Part shown: positions 45,722-56,675 of the stretch, one piece after another
Layout of the letters: every line of letters starts with the position of its first letter
Numbering within the stretch: position 1 is the first letter of the stretch
Assembly: GCA_963693285.1 (NCBI GenBank)
Contig: OY848918.1
Coordinates: 14,754,263 to 14,818,262 of the forward strand
From: Xestospongia muta
Lineage: Eukaryota > Porifera > Demospongiae > Haplosclerida > Petrosiidae
Direction of reading: 5' to 3'
DNA length: 64,000 nucleotides
Notes under the pieces: generated by a model
Told to the model about the DNA's origin: nothing
The model's input: the letters and a program-made list of their open reading frames with translations, nothing else
Databases searched by the model: none
Program-made: the position numbers and the translations under genes

Positions 45722-46189
45722 TGATGAACCACTACATTCTCTCTTCAAAGCCTGCCTTTGATTTGAGTTTAAATGAAACTTATGAGTTGAAAGATGAAAA
45801 ATCAGAACCACTAACACAATCCATCCAGGTAGAGCAATGTGGCAAATAAAAGGGCAACTTGATGCTAAAAGAAGGTTTGCTCTTCCATCACAGCCATAGC
45901 TCTGAATATTGTTTGTTTCTAAAAAAGCAGGTCGAATATCACTGTCAGATTTTATTAACAGATAAATGACTAGGACTTTGAGAAACTTCATCATTATAGC
46001 TTTACGGCCTGACAACACACTTGTCAGGCCAGCTCCACCCTAATAGAGCTGCGATTGATGGATACATGAATGTCTCAGCCACACCTAACATTTAACCACA
46101 CCTCCACCCCACCACACATGCAAGATTAGAAGATACTTATGTAAAAGTCTTCTCGAGTTAATTGTCAGATTATTATCATGGGAATGTTT

Positions 46190-46357
46190 TAAGTGAGTTC
46201 AAAGGTCAATGTTAAAATCTTCCTTCAGTTGAATGTATAGATTTTACATTGTATGGGGTAATTTTACACCATTTCCAGTTGAGGGTAGCAACTAGTGTAA
46301 AATTGTGCCATATAATAGAAAAGGAAATTACTGTGGGGGGAAGTTAAATAAGTAAAC
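46190..46357 (-). repeat. right TIR of the 6-kb transposon
   Basis: Inverse of 40366-40533, roughly 85 percent identical by eye. Contains its own small inverted pair, GGTGTAAAATTACC and TGGCACAATTTTACAC. Confidence 0.85.
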
Positions 46358-46620
46358 CCCTTAATTAGCCAATTGGTGTAAAATTACCCCATAATAATAC
46401 GTAGATTCAATACTATACTGAGGGATTTTAAACTAAAAACAATAGCATAAATTGGCCCTAGAGTAAAATCAAGGTTGTATTGGTTTAAAATTGTCCCATG
46501 ATCTACTCTAGGTTGTGTTGTTGTAAAATCATCCCATGAGTAACTCTATGCATAAAATCCTTTTTTACACTAAAATCTGTAGGACCCTTTTTTGTTGATT
46601 TTTATGACACAGAGGTATTT
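46358..46620 (+). repeat. TAAAATTRYCCCAT motif cluster
   Basis: Direct copies of a motif also in the TIRs: GTGTAAAATTACCCCATAAT (46375), TTTAAAATTGTCCCATGAT (46480), GTAAAATCATCCCATGAG (46523). Either subterminal repeats that belong to the 6-kb transposon or a solo remnant of another TIR element. Confidence 0.5.
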
Positions 46621-47950
46621 CAACCCACTTTTACAAACTGATTTTATTAATGTGGTGTGTATCTTGGATTGACATCATTGGAACTAATTATAAAAGAAAT
46701 ACTGTTCTTATTGTTGAAATGGATTTACTACTTCAATTTGCCCTACTATAGAACATAACAAGTGCAGATAGTAGTCATATTTTTGTAGCTGCAAACACAC
46801 AACTATATGAATTCATAGGATATACATATATATAGAGAGAGAGAGAGAAAGAGTTGAAAATCAATGGACGGACAAATCTATTTTTGGACACTTTTCTTCT
46901 AAAAATTTGAAGACAGCTTATTGCTTCCGTACAATGTGGCTCTTGGGTATGCTAACTAAACTCCGTGTCGTGAATGAGCTCTGTTTTTGGTGCTTGTACG
47001 GATTTAAATATATTTGCGGACACGTGGTATGTTTTGGCGGACAACACAACCTGAAGTCTAAATGTGAGCTAGACTATAGTGGACACAATCAAACATGGTA
47101 ATAGGTGATAATGTATAGATGTCCAAGTAGGAGACTATGGGGAAGCCTGGCTACGTTAATGGCTTGAGCTACATATGTGTTAATAATATTTTGGTCTACC
47201 CTGGCCATTTTAGTGATTAGTAAATATATATATATGTCTGTAATAACACAGTCAGTTCACTTCTTTAAGAATAAGAGTGTTGTACTGAGGTTTAATAGTT
47301 GCTTGACTTTATGACTAACTTTAATGTAAGTAGATAAACAAGTGATAGATACTTGAATTACAATAATCTGAATGAAATAAATTTTTAAATGATAATCAAT
47401 TAACTATATGACAATATTATTGTTTTTAATACTTTTGAGTAAAAAAAGGTCATCACATAAACTAAAATATGTCATAGGCCATGCATTATACTGTAGGTAT
47501 GATGTTATAGTCACAGAAATAGGAGAAAGGGTAGGCAGATAACATGTTAAAGTTACTAGTAATTATTTTGAAAGAGAGATGAGTTCTAATGAGTTGCTTA
47601 TTCAAAATTCATGATATGATCAAAGGCTCTAAAAGTTTGTGGTATATAGTTATATCACATGTAGTCATTGGTGCAATGTATAGTCTTTGTTATAAAGTAG
47701 AGAAGAGATGTATACCTTGAAGCATACTAATAGACACATCTGCCTTACTTATTGGTTTCATCTGGTCTTAATGAATCTTCAGAATGCAGTAGTCTACTAC
47801 AATGAGCTAGAGTCTTTCTATCTTTGATACATAACTAGGAGTCTCTGTATCTTTGATATATACAAAACTATGACAATTAGTGTAAGATTGTGAAAATCCT
47901 TTTTACAAGTGACTTATTGCAAACCACAATGTTTATGTGCTTTAAGTGGG
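46621..47950. other. copy B upstream block, no gene
   Basis: 46620-46790 matches 23650-23850 of copy A. A (GA)n run is at 46836-46850. A plus frame at 46907-47101 is unsupported. The rest is AT-rich with no recognised feature. Confidence 0.5.
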
Positions 47951-48125
47951 TGCTGAGATAATTATTTCTTTAAAAACATGGTGCAGCCAGTTTGAAAACA
48001 TGGCTTCACTCGCGCAAAGGAACAGGTTCTTTGTTCTTTTTAAGTGCCCCTGACATGAGTCTATTTTTCTTTGTTTATATATAATTTATTATGTTATAGT
48101 TACATCTTCTTTAATAGCCTAGGTT

Positions 48126-49976
48126 ATCCTTTGGGGGAAAAAAGCCAAAGGATAGGCACTACAAGCGGTGGAGTGAGACCCAGTTACGTAAAGCAGCAAA
48201 GGACGTAGCTAAAGGACAACTTACTCTTAGAAAAGCTGTTGAAATGTATAGTGTGCCAAAGTCAACATTATGGGTTCGAGTGTCTGGTAATGTCTCTTTT
48301 GGTGCTCATAGTGGACCTCCTAGATACTTAAATGACATTGAAGAAGAACTAGTAACATTTTTGGTAGGCTCAGCTAAAATTGGCTTCACTCGCACAAAGG
48401 AACAAGTTCTTTGTATTGTCAAGCAGCATTAGCGAAGAAACGTCAATGTGAAGTTGAAGATGTCAATGTCACCACTGGTTGGTGTGGCTCATTTGTGAAG
48501 CGGCATTCAAAGCTACGATTAAGATGTGGATCCAAATTAGCATATGGTAGAGCTATTGCAGCTAACCCAGATGTCATAAATCATTATTTTGACTTGCTTG
48601 AAGAAACATTGAAGTTTAATAATTTGCTTGAATCACCAATGTTGATTTTTAACTGTGATGAGAGTGGGTTTCCATTGCAACATAAACCTGGGAAAATAAT
48701 TGGAGTACAAGGTCAGAGAGATATATCCTGTATTACTAGTAGTGATAAAGCCCAAATTATTGTTTTGGCAACATGCAGTGCTTCTGGTTACCTTTTGCCT
48801 CCTATGATAATTTTTGATTGGAAAAAACTCAAACTCAATTTCACAACAGGAGAAATCCCAGTTACTGCATATGGGTTGTTTAAAAATGGATGGATAGATT
48901 CCGAATTGTTTCAGGAATGGCTTACTAATCACTTCTTACTTCACATCCCTCCACAGCGACCTATCTTGTTACTCCTGGATGGACATTCTTCACATTACCA
49001 ACCTCAATTGATCAGGACAGCTGCTGCAAATCAGATCATCTTATTTTGCTTGCCACCTCATGCAACTCATTTGTGTCAACCACTGGACAGGTCATGTTTT
49101 AGCCCCTTAAAAAAGGCATACAATAATGAATGTCATCTCTACATGTCCTGTAATCCTGGAAAAGCTGTTAATAGATTTAATTTATCTGAAATGTTTAGTC
49201 GAGCCTGGACAAAGGCAATGACACCAGCCAATATTGTTGCTGGGTAAGCCTGGGTTTAGATCCACTGGTATATACCCCCTCAACAGATATGCACTATTAC
49301 GTTACTTGCAACTCGAGGAGGATGGGAAAATAGATATGATAGCCTCCAAGATGGGACTGTTTCTTCCTCTGTATAGCCCATCCAAGTCTCATCCTTGTAC
49401 CTGTACTTTCGATAGTGAAAGCATTGATTATTATGAAGAAAACACTTGTAGTGAAGACAGTACCTGTGGTTACTATGGTAAATTTGCTGAAGACAAAGAT
49501 TACATTACAAAGCTCAGCCATCTCCTCTTCATGGTTTTCTTACTTTACCTCTGCTACCAAGTAATGAGAAGAAAACAAACCACAGTGCTCGTGTTTTAAC
49601 AAGTTCTGAAAACCTTAAGTTGATAAGAGAAAAAGAAATTAAGAAAGCAGATGAATCAAAAGCAAAAGATTTTAGAAAGCAACAACAAGAAAAGAAGGCA
49701 ATGGAAGTAGAGGAGAGAAAACTTAAAAGAGCAGTTGAAAAAGCTGAGAAAGAGAGACAAAAGAAATTAAAAAAAGTGAAGAGAGTACATCAAAATTTGA
49801 ATTTACAGGAGAAGAGCACAGTCAGTTTTGTAGGAGGTATGAGAATGGTTATGATCTACCTGACATCAGATACAAAAAAAAAATTCCATCATGAAGAATT
49901 ATCTTTAGACACTACAGCATGTAAATCCAGTGGTGTAGACATTGGTCTCAGTGAAGTGGATGAGAATAGTAAGTGA
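48126..49976 (+). pseudogene. pogo/Tigger-like DDE transposase
   Basis: N-terminal DNA binding: HYKRWSETQLRKAAKDVAKG, LTLRKAVEMYSVPKSTLW and ARVSG-like wing (48150-48300), then the CENP-B-like helix region (IGFTRTKEQVLCIVK; GWCGSFVKRHSKLRLR). One frameshift at about 48415. The DDE core frame 48411-49247 is open: MLIFNCDESGFPLQHKPGKI with Asp 1, CSASGYLLPPMIIF, LLLLDGHSSHYQPQLIRTAA with Asp 2, LFCLPPHATHLCQPLD, FSRAWTKAMTPANIVAG. A 10-base insertion at 49246 shifts to FRSTGIYPLNRYALL. An acidic Cys-rich segment and a Lys-rich coiled coil (49620-49800) end the main part. The core residues look intact; frameshifts inactivate it. Confidence 0.82.
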
Positions 49977-50101
49977 TAGAGCGCATAGCCTTAGGTTGAT
50001 TATACTTTGAATTAATGGCTTGCTATTTTAGTAAGTACACTAGAACTGTCACCCCAAAATTCTCAAATTTCCATTATGTGTAGTGTTTATATATTAAAGT
50101 A

Positions 50102-50675
50102 TTTATGCTAGCAAGAGAAATGAAGAAGAGACAGGACTCAGTGAATATGACAAGAGTGGACTCAGTGATAATGGTATGTTGTGGTAATATATTATAATTT
50201 ACCCTAGATTAGTGGCTTGCCATTTTAGAGAGTACACTAGAACAGTCAAAGACATTACCCAAAAATCCTCAAATTTCCCGTATGTGTAGTGTTTATATGT
50301 TGAAGTATTTTTGAGTTAATTATCTTTGTTACAGGGAGGAAGAGATGTATTAGAAATATTAACAAGAGAAGTGAAGAAGAGACAAGACTCAGTGAATATG
50401 ACAAGAACGGACTCAGTGATAATGGTATATTGTGGTATTATATTATAATTTACCCTAGATTAGTGGCTTGCCATTTTAGAGAGTACACTAGAACAGTGAA
50501 AGACATTATCCAAATATTCTCAAATTTCCTGTATGTGTAGTGTTTATATATTAAAGTATTTTTGAGTTAATTATCTTTGTTACAGGGAGGAAGAGATGTA
50601 CCAGAAATGCTAGCAAGAGAAGTGAAGAAGAGACAGGACTCAGTAAATATGACAAGAATGGACTCAGTGATTATG
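50102..50675 (+). repeat. three tandem 250-bp units each with a 90-base exon
   Basis: Units contain an AG acceptor, a 90-base phase 1-1 exon (50335-50424 and 50586-50675) and a GTATRTTG donor, plus about 160 bases of intron. The exon encodes RKRCTRN...KRSEEETGLS and YDKNGLSDNG. The first unit (exon ~50113-50174) has lost its acceptor and exon start. A fourth, more diverged unit at 49960-50100 keeps only intron sequence. Copies are very alike, so the amplification is recent. Confidence 0.8.
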
Positions 50676-50814
50676 GTATGTGGTATTATATTATAATTTA
50701 CCCTAGATTAGTGGCTTGCCATTTTAGAAAGTACATTAGAACAGTCAAAGAATAACCTGACAACCAGTATGAAATATTCACAATATAATAATACAATTCA
50801 TGTATTTAATTACA

Positions 50815-50960
50815 GAAAAACTATCAGCATGTTCTAATAATTTATGTTTTCACACTAAGGCGACTAATTGGGTGGAATGTGAAAAATGTTTCCAGTGGTA
50901 CCACATGGTATGTGATGCGATTAAGAAAGAAAAATCACTAACTTTTTGTTTGTTTTATGT
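50815..50960 (+). pseudogene. PHD-like zinc finger exon
   Basis: After TTAATTACAG: EKLSACSNNLCFHTKATNWV, ECEKCFQWYHMVCDAIKK, then a stop. C-x4-C...W-x-EC-x2-C-x2-WYH-x2-C matches the second half of a PHD finger. Phase fits the preceding 90-base exons. The pogo derivative at 11.9 kb ends in a related Cys motif. Confidence 0.6.
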
Positions 50961-51600
50961 GTGACATTCTTTTTCAGTATATTTTTTGCAATAACTATAT
51001 GACAGATTGGGGCACTTGAAGCTGGTGTCGGAAGTCAGCTTCGAACACTTTGTGTATTTAAAAACAGTAAAAACACCAACGTGTCTGATAATTGAGCCAC
51101 ACCTCTATATATACACATACATATATTGAATGAGGTAGTGTTAGAGTTTTACAATACCTTCCAATCCTGAAGGCAAAGATTACAGATTGTACTTTAACTT
51201 AAAAGAATTGGTTATAAATATTAGTTATGAATTATAGTAAAATTATGTCATCCTTTTAATTATTAGTTTTGATCAGAACACTTATTTTTAGTATTAGTAG
51301 CAATCTTTATTAAATACTTTTAGTTTTAGTTTTGTTTGTACTAAACAACACTATTCCAGTGTATCATATAGTTATAATACTAACATGACAACATAATATG
51401 TACATCGAGACATTTCTACATGTTTCATAACTCAATGTCTTCAGCAGATTATGTCCATAGTGTGTTACTGAGAGAAACAATTGCAACTATTGACATTTTT
51501 GTGAATGCCACTAATAGTCAAATTTTTCCCTGACAACATAAATTTTTTTAATGTTATTCACAATTTTGAATACACTACTATTAACTAAATGAAATACAAC
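50961..51600. other. no gene; upstream of gene B
   Basis: AT-rich. Near the start codon a short block AATATTACATTCGACATGAAG (split AATATTACATT / CGACATGAAG) is identical to the 5' leader of gene A. The palindrome and TATATAAG box of gene A are absent. Confidence 0.5.
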
Positions 51601-51623
51601 CGACGAATAATATTACATTCGAC

Positions 51624-54600
51624 ATGAAGCTACTCCTGCTTGCAGTGGTGTTCTGTCTGGTAGTTACTACCAAAGCTCAGGACTGTACAGCTCTAGCTAA
51701 TGCTGGTAACTGTGACTTCTATACTCAGTGTGTAGAGCCAAGATTTAAATGTGGTGCTAAAGGATATCCTCTTGGCTATGGTGACAAGTACTGCCGTCGT
51801 TTCGTAAATAAGCGAAGTTGTTTCACATCTGCTGTAAGTATTTAATGTTTTCTATAAATCATTTCATCAGTATCATACAGGGTCAAGCTTGGATCGATAA
51901 TGTGAAAGTATGCCTAATGAAAGTCATTCTGAACAGCACTGTTTACAACTCAAACGGAGCATGCAGTCAATTAAAGAAACTCGCTTTCGATAGCCATCCG
52001 TCCTGTTATACTGACAATGGATTCTGTACTGATATTCTATCAAGTCCCATGTGTACTAACGTAAGATGCCTTGCTAATGAAGTCTTTGACTTGAGGGATC
52101 TCTTTACTATACCCTCAATTGTTCAGGTTTGAAACCAATATATATTACGTATATTATTGAAGACAAAATATCTCTACAGATTACTAAAACAGCAATTACA
52201 TGTCACAGAAGCGCCGTTGACAGTTTCTTGTCCATTGCAACTGACTGTATAGAAAATGAGTCACGATTTCGTGCGCGAGAACTTCTTAAGATTCTGAAAA
52301 AACTACTTGGAAGTATGCTCATCTGTATATTTTGTACAATTTATTTATATATATATACATAGGTTGTGATTCTGGCCTGGATATTGTCTTTGTGTTAGAT
52401 GCTTCTGGAAGTATTGGTAGCAACGATTTTGTGACAATGAAGGACTTTGTGAAAAGCGTTGTTTCCAATTTTGAAATTGGGGCTGACAAAACACGCATTG
52501 GAGTTATACGATATGCAACTTCAGCTTCTATTGTAATTTCACTTGGTTCAATTAACGATGCTTCACAACTTAATAATTCCATTACCAATATTGGTTATAC
52601 TGGTGGTGGAACAGCTACACATTTAGCTTTAGATCTTCTAGACACTGCTTTTATTAATGCTCGTACAAGTCAAGGAGTCCCTCGAATAGCTATCGTTTTT
52701 ACTGATGGTCAATCTAATACACCATCCTTAACTATTCAAGCTGCACAGGCTGTTCATTCAACTGGTATAGTAATATATTCATTTGGTATCGGAAGTGGTA
52801 TTGACATAAATGAACTAAATGCTATAGCTTCTAGTCCTAGCAATGTCTTTGTTATCGCAAATTTCTCTCCTGGTCAATTTGCTGCCAAACTGCTCCCATT
52901 ACGAACATCAGCTTGCACAAGTAAGCATATTATATATTCCATTAATACAATGTAGTATATGTTCTCTATCGAAACAGCTCCAGCTATTGCTTTTATAAGT
53001 GAGCCATTGACAACAAGTCTTGGTATGGGCAAATCTCGTTTACTGCAGTATCCTTTTCCTGATGAAGGCATTACACTTAAAGTTGTTACCACATTAGGAC
53101 AAATACAGGTCCATGGATCATTCACAATACGGAATCCTACTTCTTTAACAGCTGATTTCTCTATCACAAGTTTTACTGGTGGTATAAATTACTTTATAAG
53201 CCCTGAATTATATCAGTCATCTACTGGTGGTTTGCAAACAAGTCGTCAACGTCGTCAAACTGGCTCATCATCCAATACAACAACTAATGTCTACTTATCT
53301 ATTGAGGGCCTACAAACAAATAACATATTCTTTTTAAATACAACATTTGGAGATACTAGTAAAGGTAAAAACACAAGACATATATTAAATATACATAGAT
53401 ATGACTGTTATTATTATTATTCTATGTTCTATTTTATGATCTCATTAGCTAGACAATGATTCTGTTGAGTAAATTGCAATAACTACAAAGTGAAAGATTT
53501 AAATGAAATATCCCCAAGTTGAAATTGTAGATAAGTGTATTTTGTACACATGGTACATTTTTGGAACAAGCTCTTATTTCATCTTGCCTGTGTTTTGTTT
53601 AAACAGTCTTTCTGACTGTTCAAGCTTTGTTTTCCATTTTTGTTTAGATTTGTCACTACAGAAAATGTCCCTGCTGTCTTAGAGCAGTCAAAATGCATTG
53701 CCTGCTAGAAGACAGTAGACCCACGAGGCACACACGCACACTTACTTAGTAAGCAGAAATGGTTAATCTTGATTAGCAACTCAAATACCAATGAAAAGTA
53801 TTGTACTGTAGATTATTATAAACCCTCACAGCAGAAGTAGCCAAGTGATGTTAATTTCTCATCCATATTGTTATATTATATGTTATAATATAGTAAAAAC
53901 ATAATGCTAGCTTTATTGTTCCTTAGTTGTGTTATGTAGTGAATTTATTATCAAAATGATATACGTTCTGCATAATGTCTAGCTCATTATGAACATAAAG
54001 TAACTTTATGAATGGTGTGTATGGTGTATGTCATTATGTAATCTTGCTCTGTCAATGAAGATGTTTAACATCTGTTACAATAGAAATTATAGTACATACT
54101 AGACACATGTCGTTTGTAAGGGCTTACACTTTTTTTTCAGTTTTTTAGACAGCCATGCTATTTCCTGTTTTAGAAGTCATTATTGAAGTGTGATATCCAT
54201 AGTATCTATAGCAATCAAAACAGTATAGTGACAAGGAATCTACTTTAAGTGATAGATAGTAGATAGATAAGCATCTTTACAGAGGTTTATATCTAAGAGT
54301 TGGAGAGAATGCAGGATTGTACTTACAAGTTCTATCACATTCAAAAACAATTTGTATTTTATAAAATTATTTAATAATAATGATTGTAAAGAGTATTTTA
54401 AGGTGTAGTAAACCTATCAAAGTAGCATAAACTTTATTACAAAGACTATGGATCTACTTGATTTAAAGAAATTTTGATTAGCAATTTATACACTGGTGAA
54501 AACTGTAGTGTAGATTATAGAACCTTTACTGCAGAAGTAGCCAAGAGATGTTAGTTTGCAATACAATATTCACATATTATATATTATAATATAGTCAACA

Positions 54601-55494
54601 AATAATGCTGTTATCTCTTAAATCAGAATCATGGAGTGAGTTTATTATTAATATGATGTTAATATTTAATTCATTATTAAAACGAAGCAGTTTATGGATG
54701 ATGAGCATCTGCGTTATGATACAATCTAATCTAATCTATGTTATTTTAGGTATGTAAGATATTACAATAGAATTTATAGTACATACTACACACATGTCCT
54801 TTTTAAGAAATTGTATGTTTAACTATATAAAGTGTAAAGTTCCATAGTAAGTAATAATCAAAACAGCTTGTCTTCTTTTTAGGACAACATACATTTGCAA
54901 AACAAGTAAATACAAATTAGTTATACTCAGTCTATTATAACCTGACTTGAGTAGAGTCATACTAGTGATGTGGTTTGATTATTGCATATCATATATAATG
55001 TCAGATGGCGCTATATATACTGATTAAAATTGATGTTCCTGAAATTAATTATCAGAGTTATTAAAACTCTGTTTAACATCTCATTAGTTAGACAAAGGAG
55101 TTTTAAAAGATGGTTTGTTGTTCTGTGTGTAACAATGTAAGAGCTGTCACTAACTCTGATTTAGTCAATAACTCTGATTTAGAAACGTCTTTTCTAACAG
55201 TTCCTCTATGAAGCAATATTGATAAAAATTTACTGATCTGATAATTATCCATTGCATGATACAACAATCTTCATTTTTATTACTATTCTAATACTAATAC
55301 TACCATTCTTTAAATCAAGGTGTTCATATGTTTATTTTAGGTTCATGTGTAGCACTTCATCAAAGCTATTGTGGATGTTGTAAATTATCCCTGTCATCAA
55401 GATGTTACAATGATGAATGCTATTGTGATGAAAGCTGTCACAAATGGAATGATTGTTGTAGTGATATAACTGATATTGGTTGCTACTCCAAACG
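51624..55494 (+). CDS. secreted stanniocalcin-like/vWA/somatomedin B protein, copy B
   Basis: Paralogue of gene A. Exons 51624-51833, 51881-52126, 52180-52312, 52363-52920, 52978-53364, 55341-55494; the last four have exactly the lengths of gene A's (133, 558, 387, 154). Start MKLLLLAVVFCLVVTTKAQ is a signal peptide. Cys-rich region YCRRF, CFTSAGQAWIDNVKVCL, SHPSCYTDNGFC. vWA with DASGSIG, GGTAT and FTDGQSN intact. RQRR is kept. Somatomedin B exon SYCGCCKLSLSSRCY and CDESCHKWNDCC. No stop or frameshift was seen. Likely functional; the 3' end is open, and the gypsy at 56.5 kb lies downstream. Confidence 0.85.
53365..55340 (+). other. long intron of gene B
   Basis: 2.0 kb, homologous to the gene A intron but shorter by about 0.9 kb. 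It keeps two GATTAGCAA segment copies (53773, 54476) against three in gene A. No exon seen. Confidence 0.65.
55341..55494 (+). CDS. somatomedin B exon of gene B
   Basis: 154 bases, phase 1 to 2, eight Cys in the somatomedin B pattern with DCC-x-D; followed by a GTAAGA donor. About 90 percent identical to 31405-31558. Confidence 0.9.
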
Positions 55495-56469
55495 GTAAGA
55501 CCAATCAATAGCTCAAGTAATACATTAGTGTTCATCAGAAAAAGAATACGAAGTACATAGTAGCACATGCACAAATTTTTTAGCTTCTAGTAATAATTTC
55601 TATAGTGGAGTAGTATAGGGTTCATGAGAACTTCAAAAGATACTGATTCCCATTATATGATATATGATAATATCACAAAACATTAGTCACCCATTTTTTC
55701 AATACTTTATGATTTCTCCAATATATCCAAAAGTGTATTTATATATACAACATATACGTATAATATATATACATCATATGGTTTAGTGCATTATATAAAA
55801 CTGCCTACAAGGGAATTTATAAAAGACATTAGTTGATGGGCTATTTAAGCTGTCAGGTACAATATTTTCATAAATAGACTTGCTGTGAGGTTTATTTGCA
55901 ATACACGTACGTTACGCTCACATTAAATACTCTCAAACATGTGCCCCTATTATGTTATTGACATATGGTCCATCAAAATATTAAATAGTTGTATATACAT
56001 GTAGTTACTGAAATATCTCTTACAAGATTTAATAATTATCAAATATTTATTGCTATATCTTCATTAGCTACAAAGACACTGATCCTGTAACAATTATAAA
56101 TGAGGATAATTAATGTGCTCTCTCCTTGCTACTTCCCTAACTAGTACTATGTGTGTCTGCATTTATTAATTAAAGTGGAATTGTGTTTGATTTTTAGTAA
56201 ATTTTTCAGATTTTTTTTCAGCTAGAAGTATATCAATAATTGCAATTTTTTTTGACAACAAACTTTTCATGTTGTCATCTAATTTTTCTTAAACAACAAA
56301 ACTATTGCTGTTATAGATTTTTTTCGATATATTATTAGTGTTTTTTAACAACTTTTATTACAAATGCTGTTTTGATATATAATCACAGCAGTAGCACAGT
56401 TATGTGAAGACTATAATTTAATTATAACCAACAGTTGGAATTGTTTAACCTTTAAAATGCTACTTATTG
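55495..56469. other. copy B downstream sequence, no exon seen
   Basis: Matches 31559-32650 of copy A. The match stops where the gypsy LTR begins at about 56470. Confidence 0.6.
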
Positions 56470-56643
56470 TGATAACTGGACTAGGATAGTTAGATTGAAT
56501 AGGATAATAACAGAATGACAAAAAGAGAATACCAAATATCATACATCAAATAGTGAACATGAGTCTAACCAAAAAACCAATTGAGTATGCTCATAACATA
56601 ATTATATACAATAACACAATAATGCATAATTCAATACACTACA
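56470..56643 (-). repeat. 3' LTR of the truncated gypsy
   Basis: Starts TGATAACTGG (plus) where homology to copy A ends, finishes TTCAATACACTACA next to the CCTCCCC polypurine complement at 56644. Confidence 0.65.
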
Positions 56644-56675
56644 TTCCTCCCCACTTAAATTAACAGAGTTCAGAA

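Larger units (their letters stand above)
40366..46357 (-). mobile_element. 6-kb TIR transposon: ubiquitin-like, RecQ helicase, MULE-like DDE, Tudor-like
   Basis: About 168-bp inverted repeats bound a minus-strand coding block. Comparison with copy A of the duplication (23.3-23.9 kb) shows uninterrupted sequence there, so this is an insertion into copy B. The coding block holds a ubiquitin-like domain, a B-box-like finger, a RecQ-type helicase, a Cys-rich finger, a DDE transposase core and a Tudor-like C-terminus. Stops and frameshifts make this copy inactive. The exact ends and target duplication were not fixed; up to 200 bases beyond the right TIR may belong to it. Confidence 0.75.
48110..50960 (+). 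mobile_element. pogo/Tigger-like transposon with PHD-like C-terminus
   Basis: Sits in copy B upstream of gene B; no counterpart in copy A. The gene runs from a psq helix-turn-helix to a C-terminal Cys-rich exon, with small introns at its 3' end. TIRs were not identified. Just before it, 48003-48037 duplicates part of the gene's own sequence at 48381-48419. Confidence 0.7.

Noticed and set aside
45725..46018. Hydrophobic stretch upstream of the ubiquitin-like domain as a membrane anchor
   Set aside because: It may lie outside the real start; a start at MKMDVKLPSG fits the ubiquitin fold better and the upstream part has no conserved motif.
46907..47101. Cys-rich 64-codon plus frame
   Set aside because: No signal peptide, no recognised Cys pattern, no splice context; probably chance.
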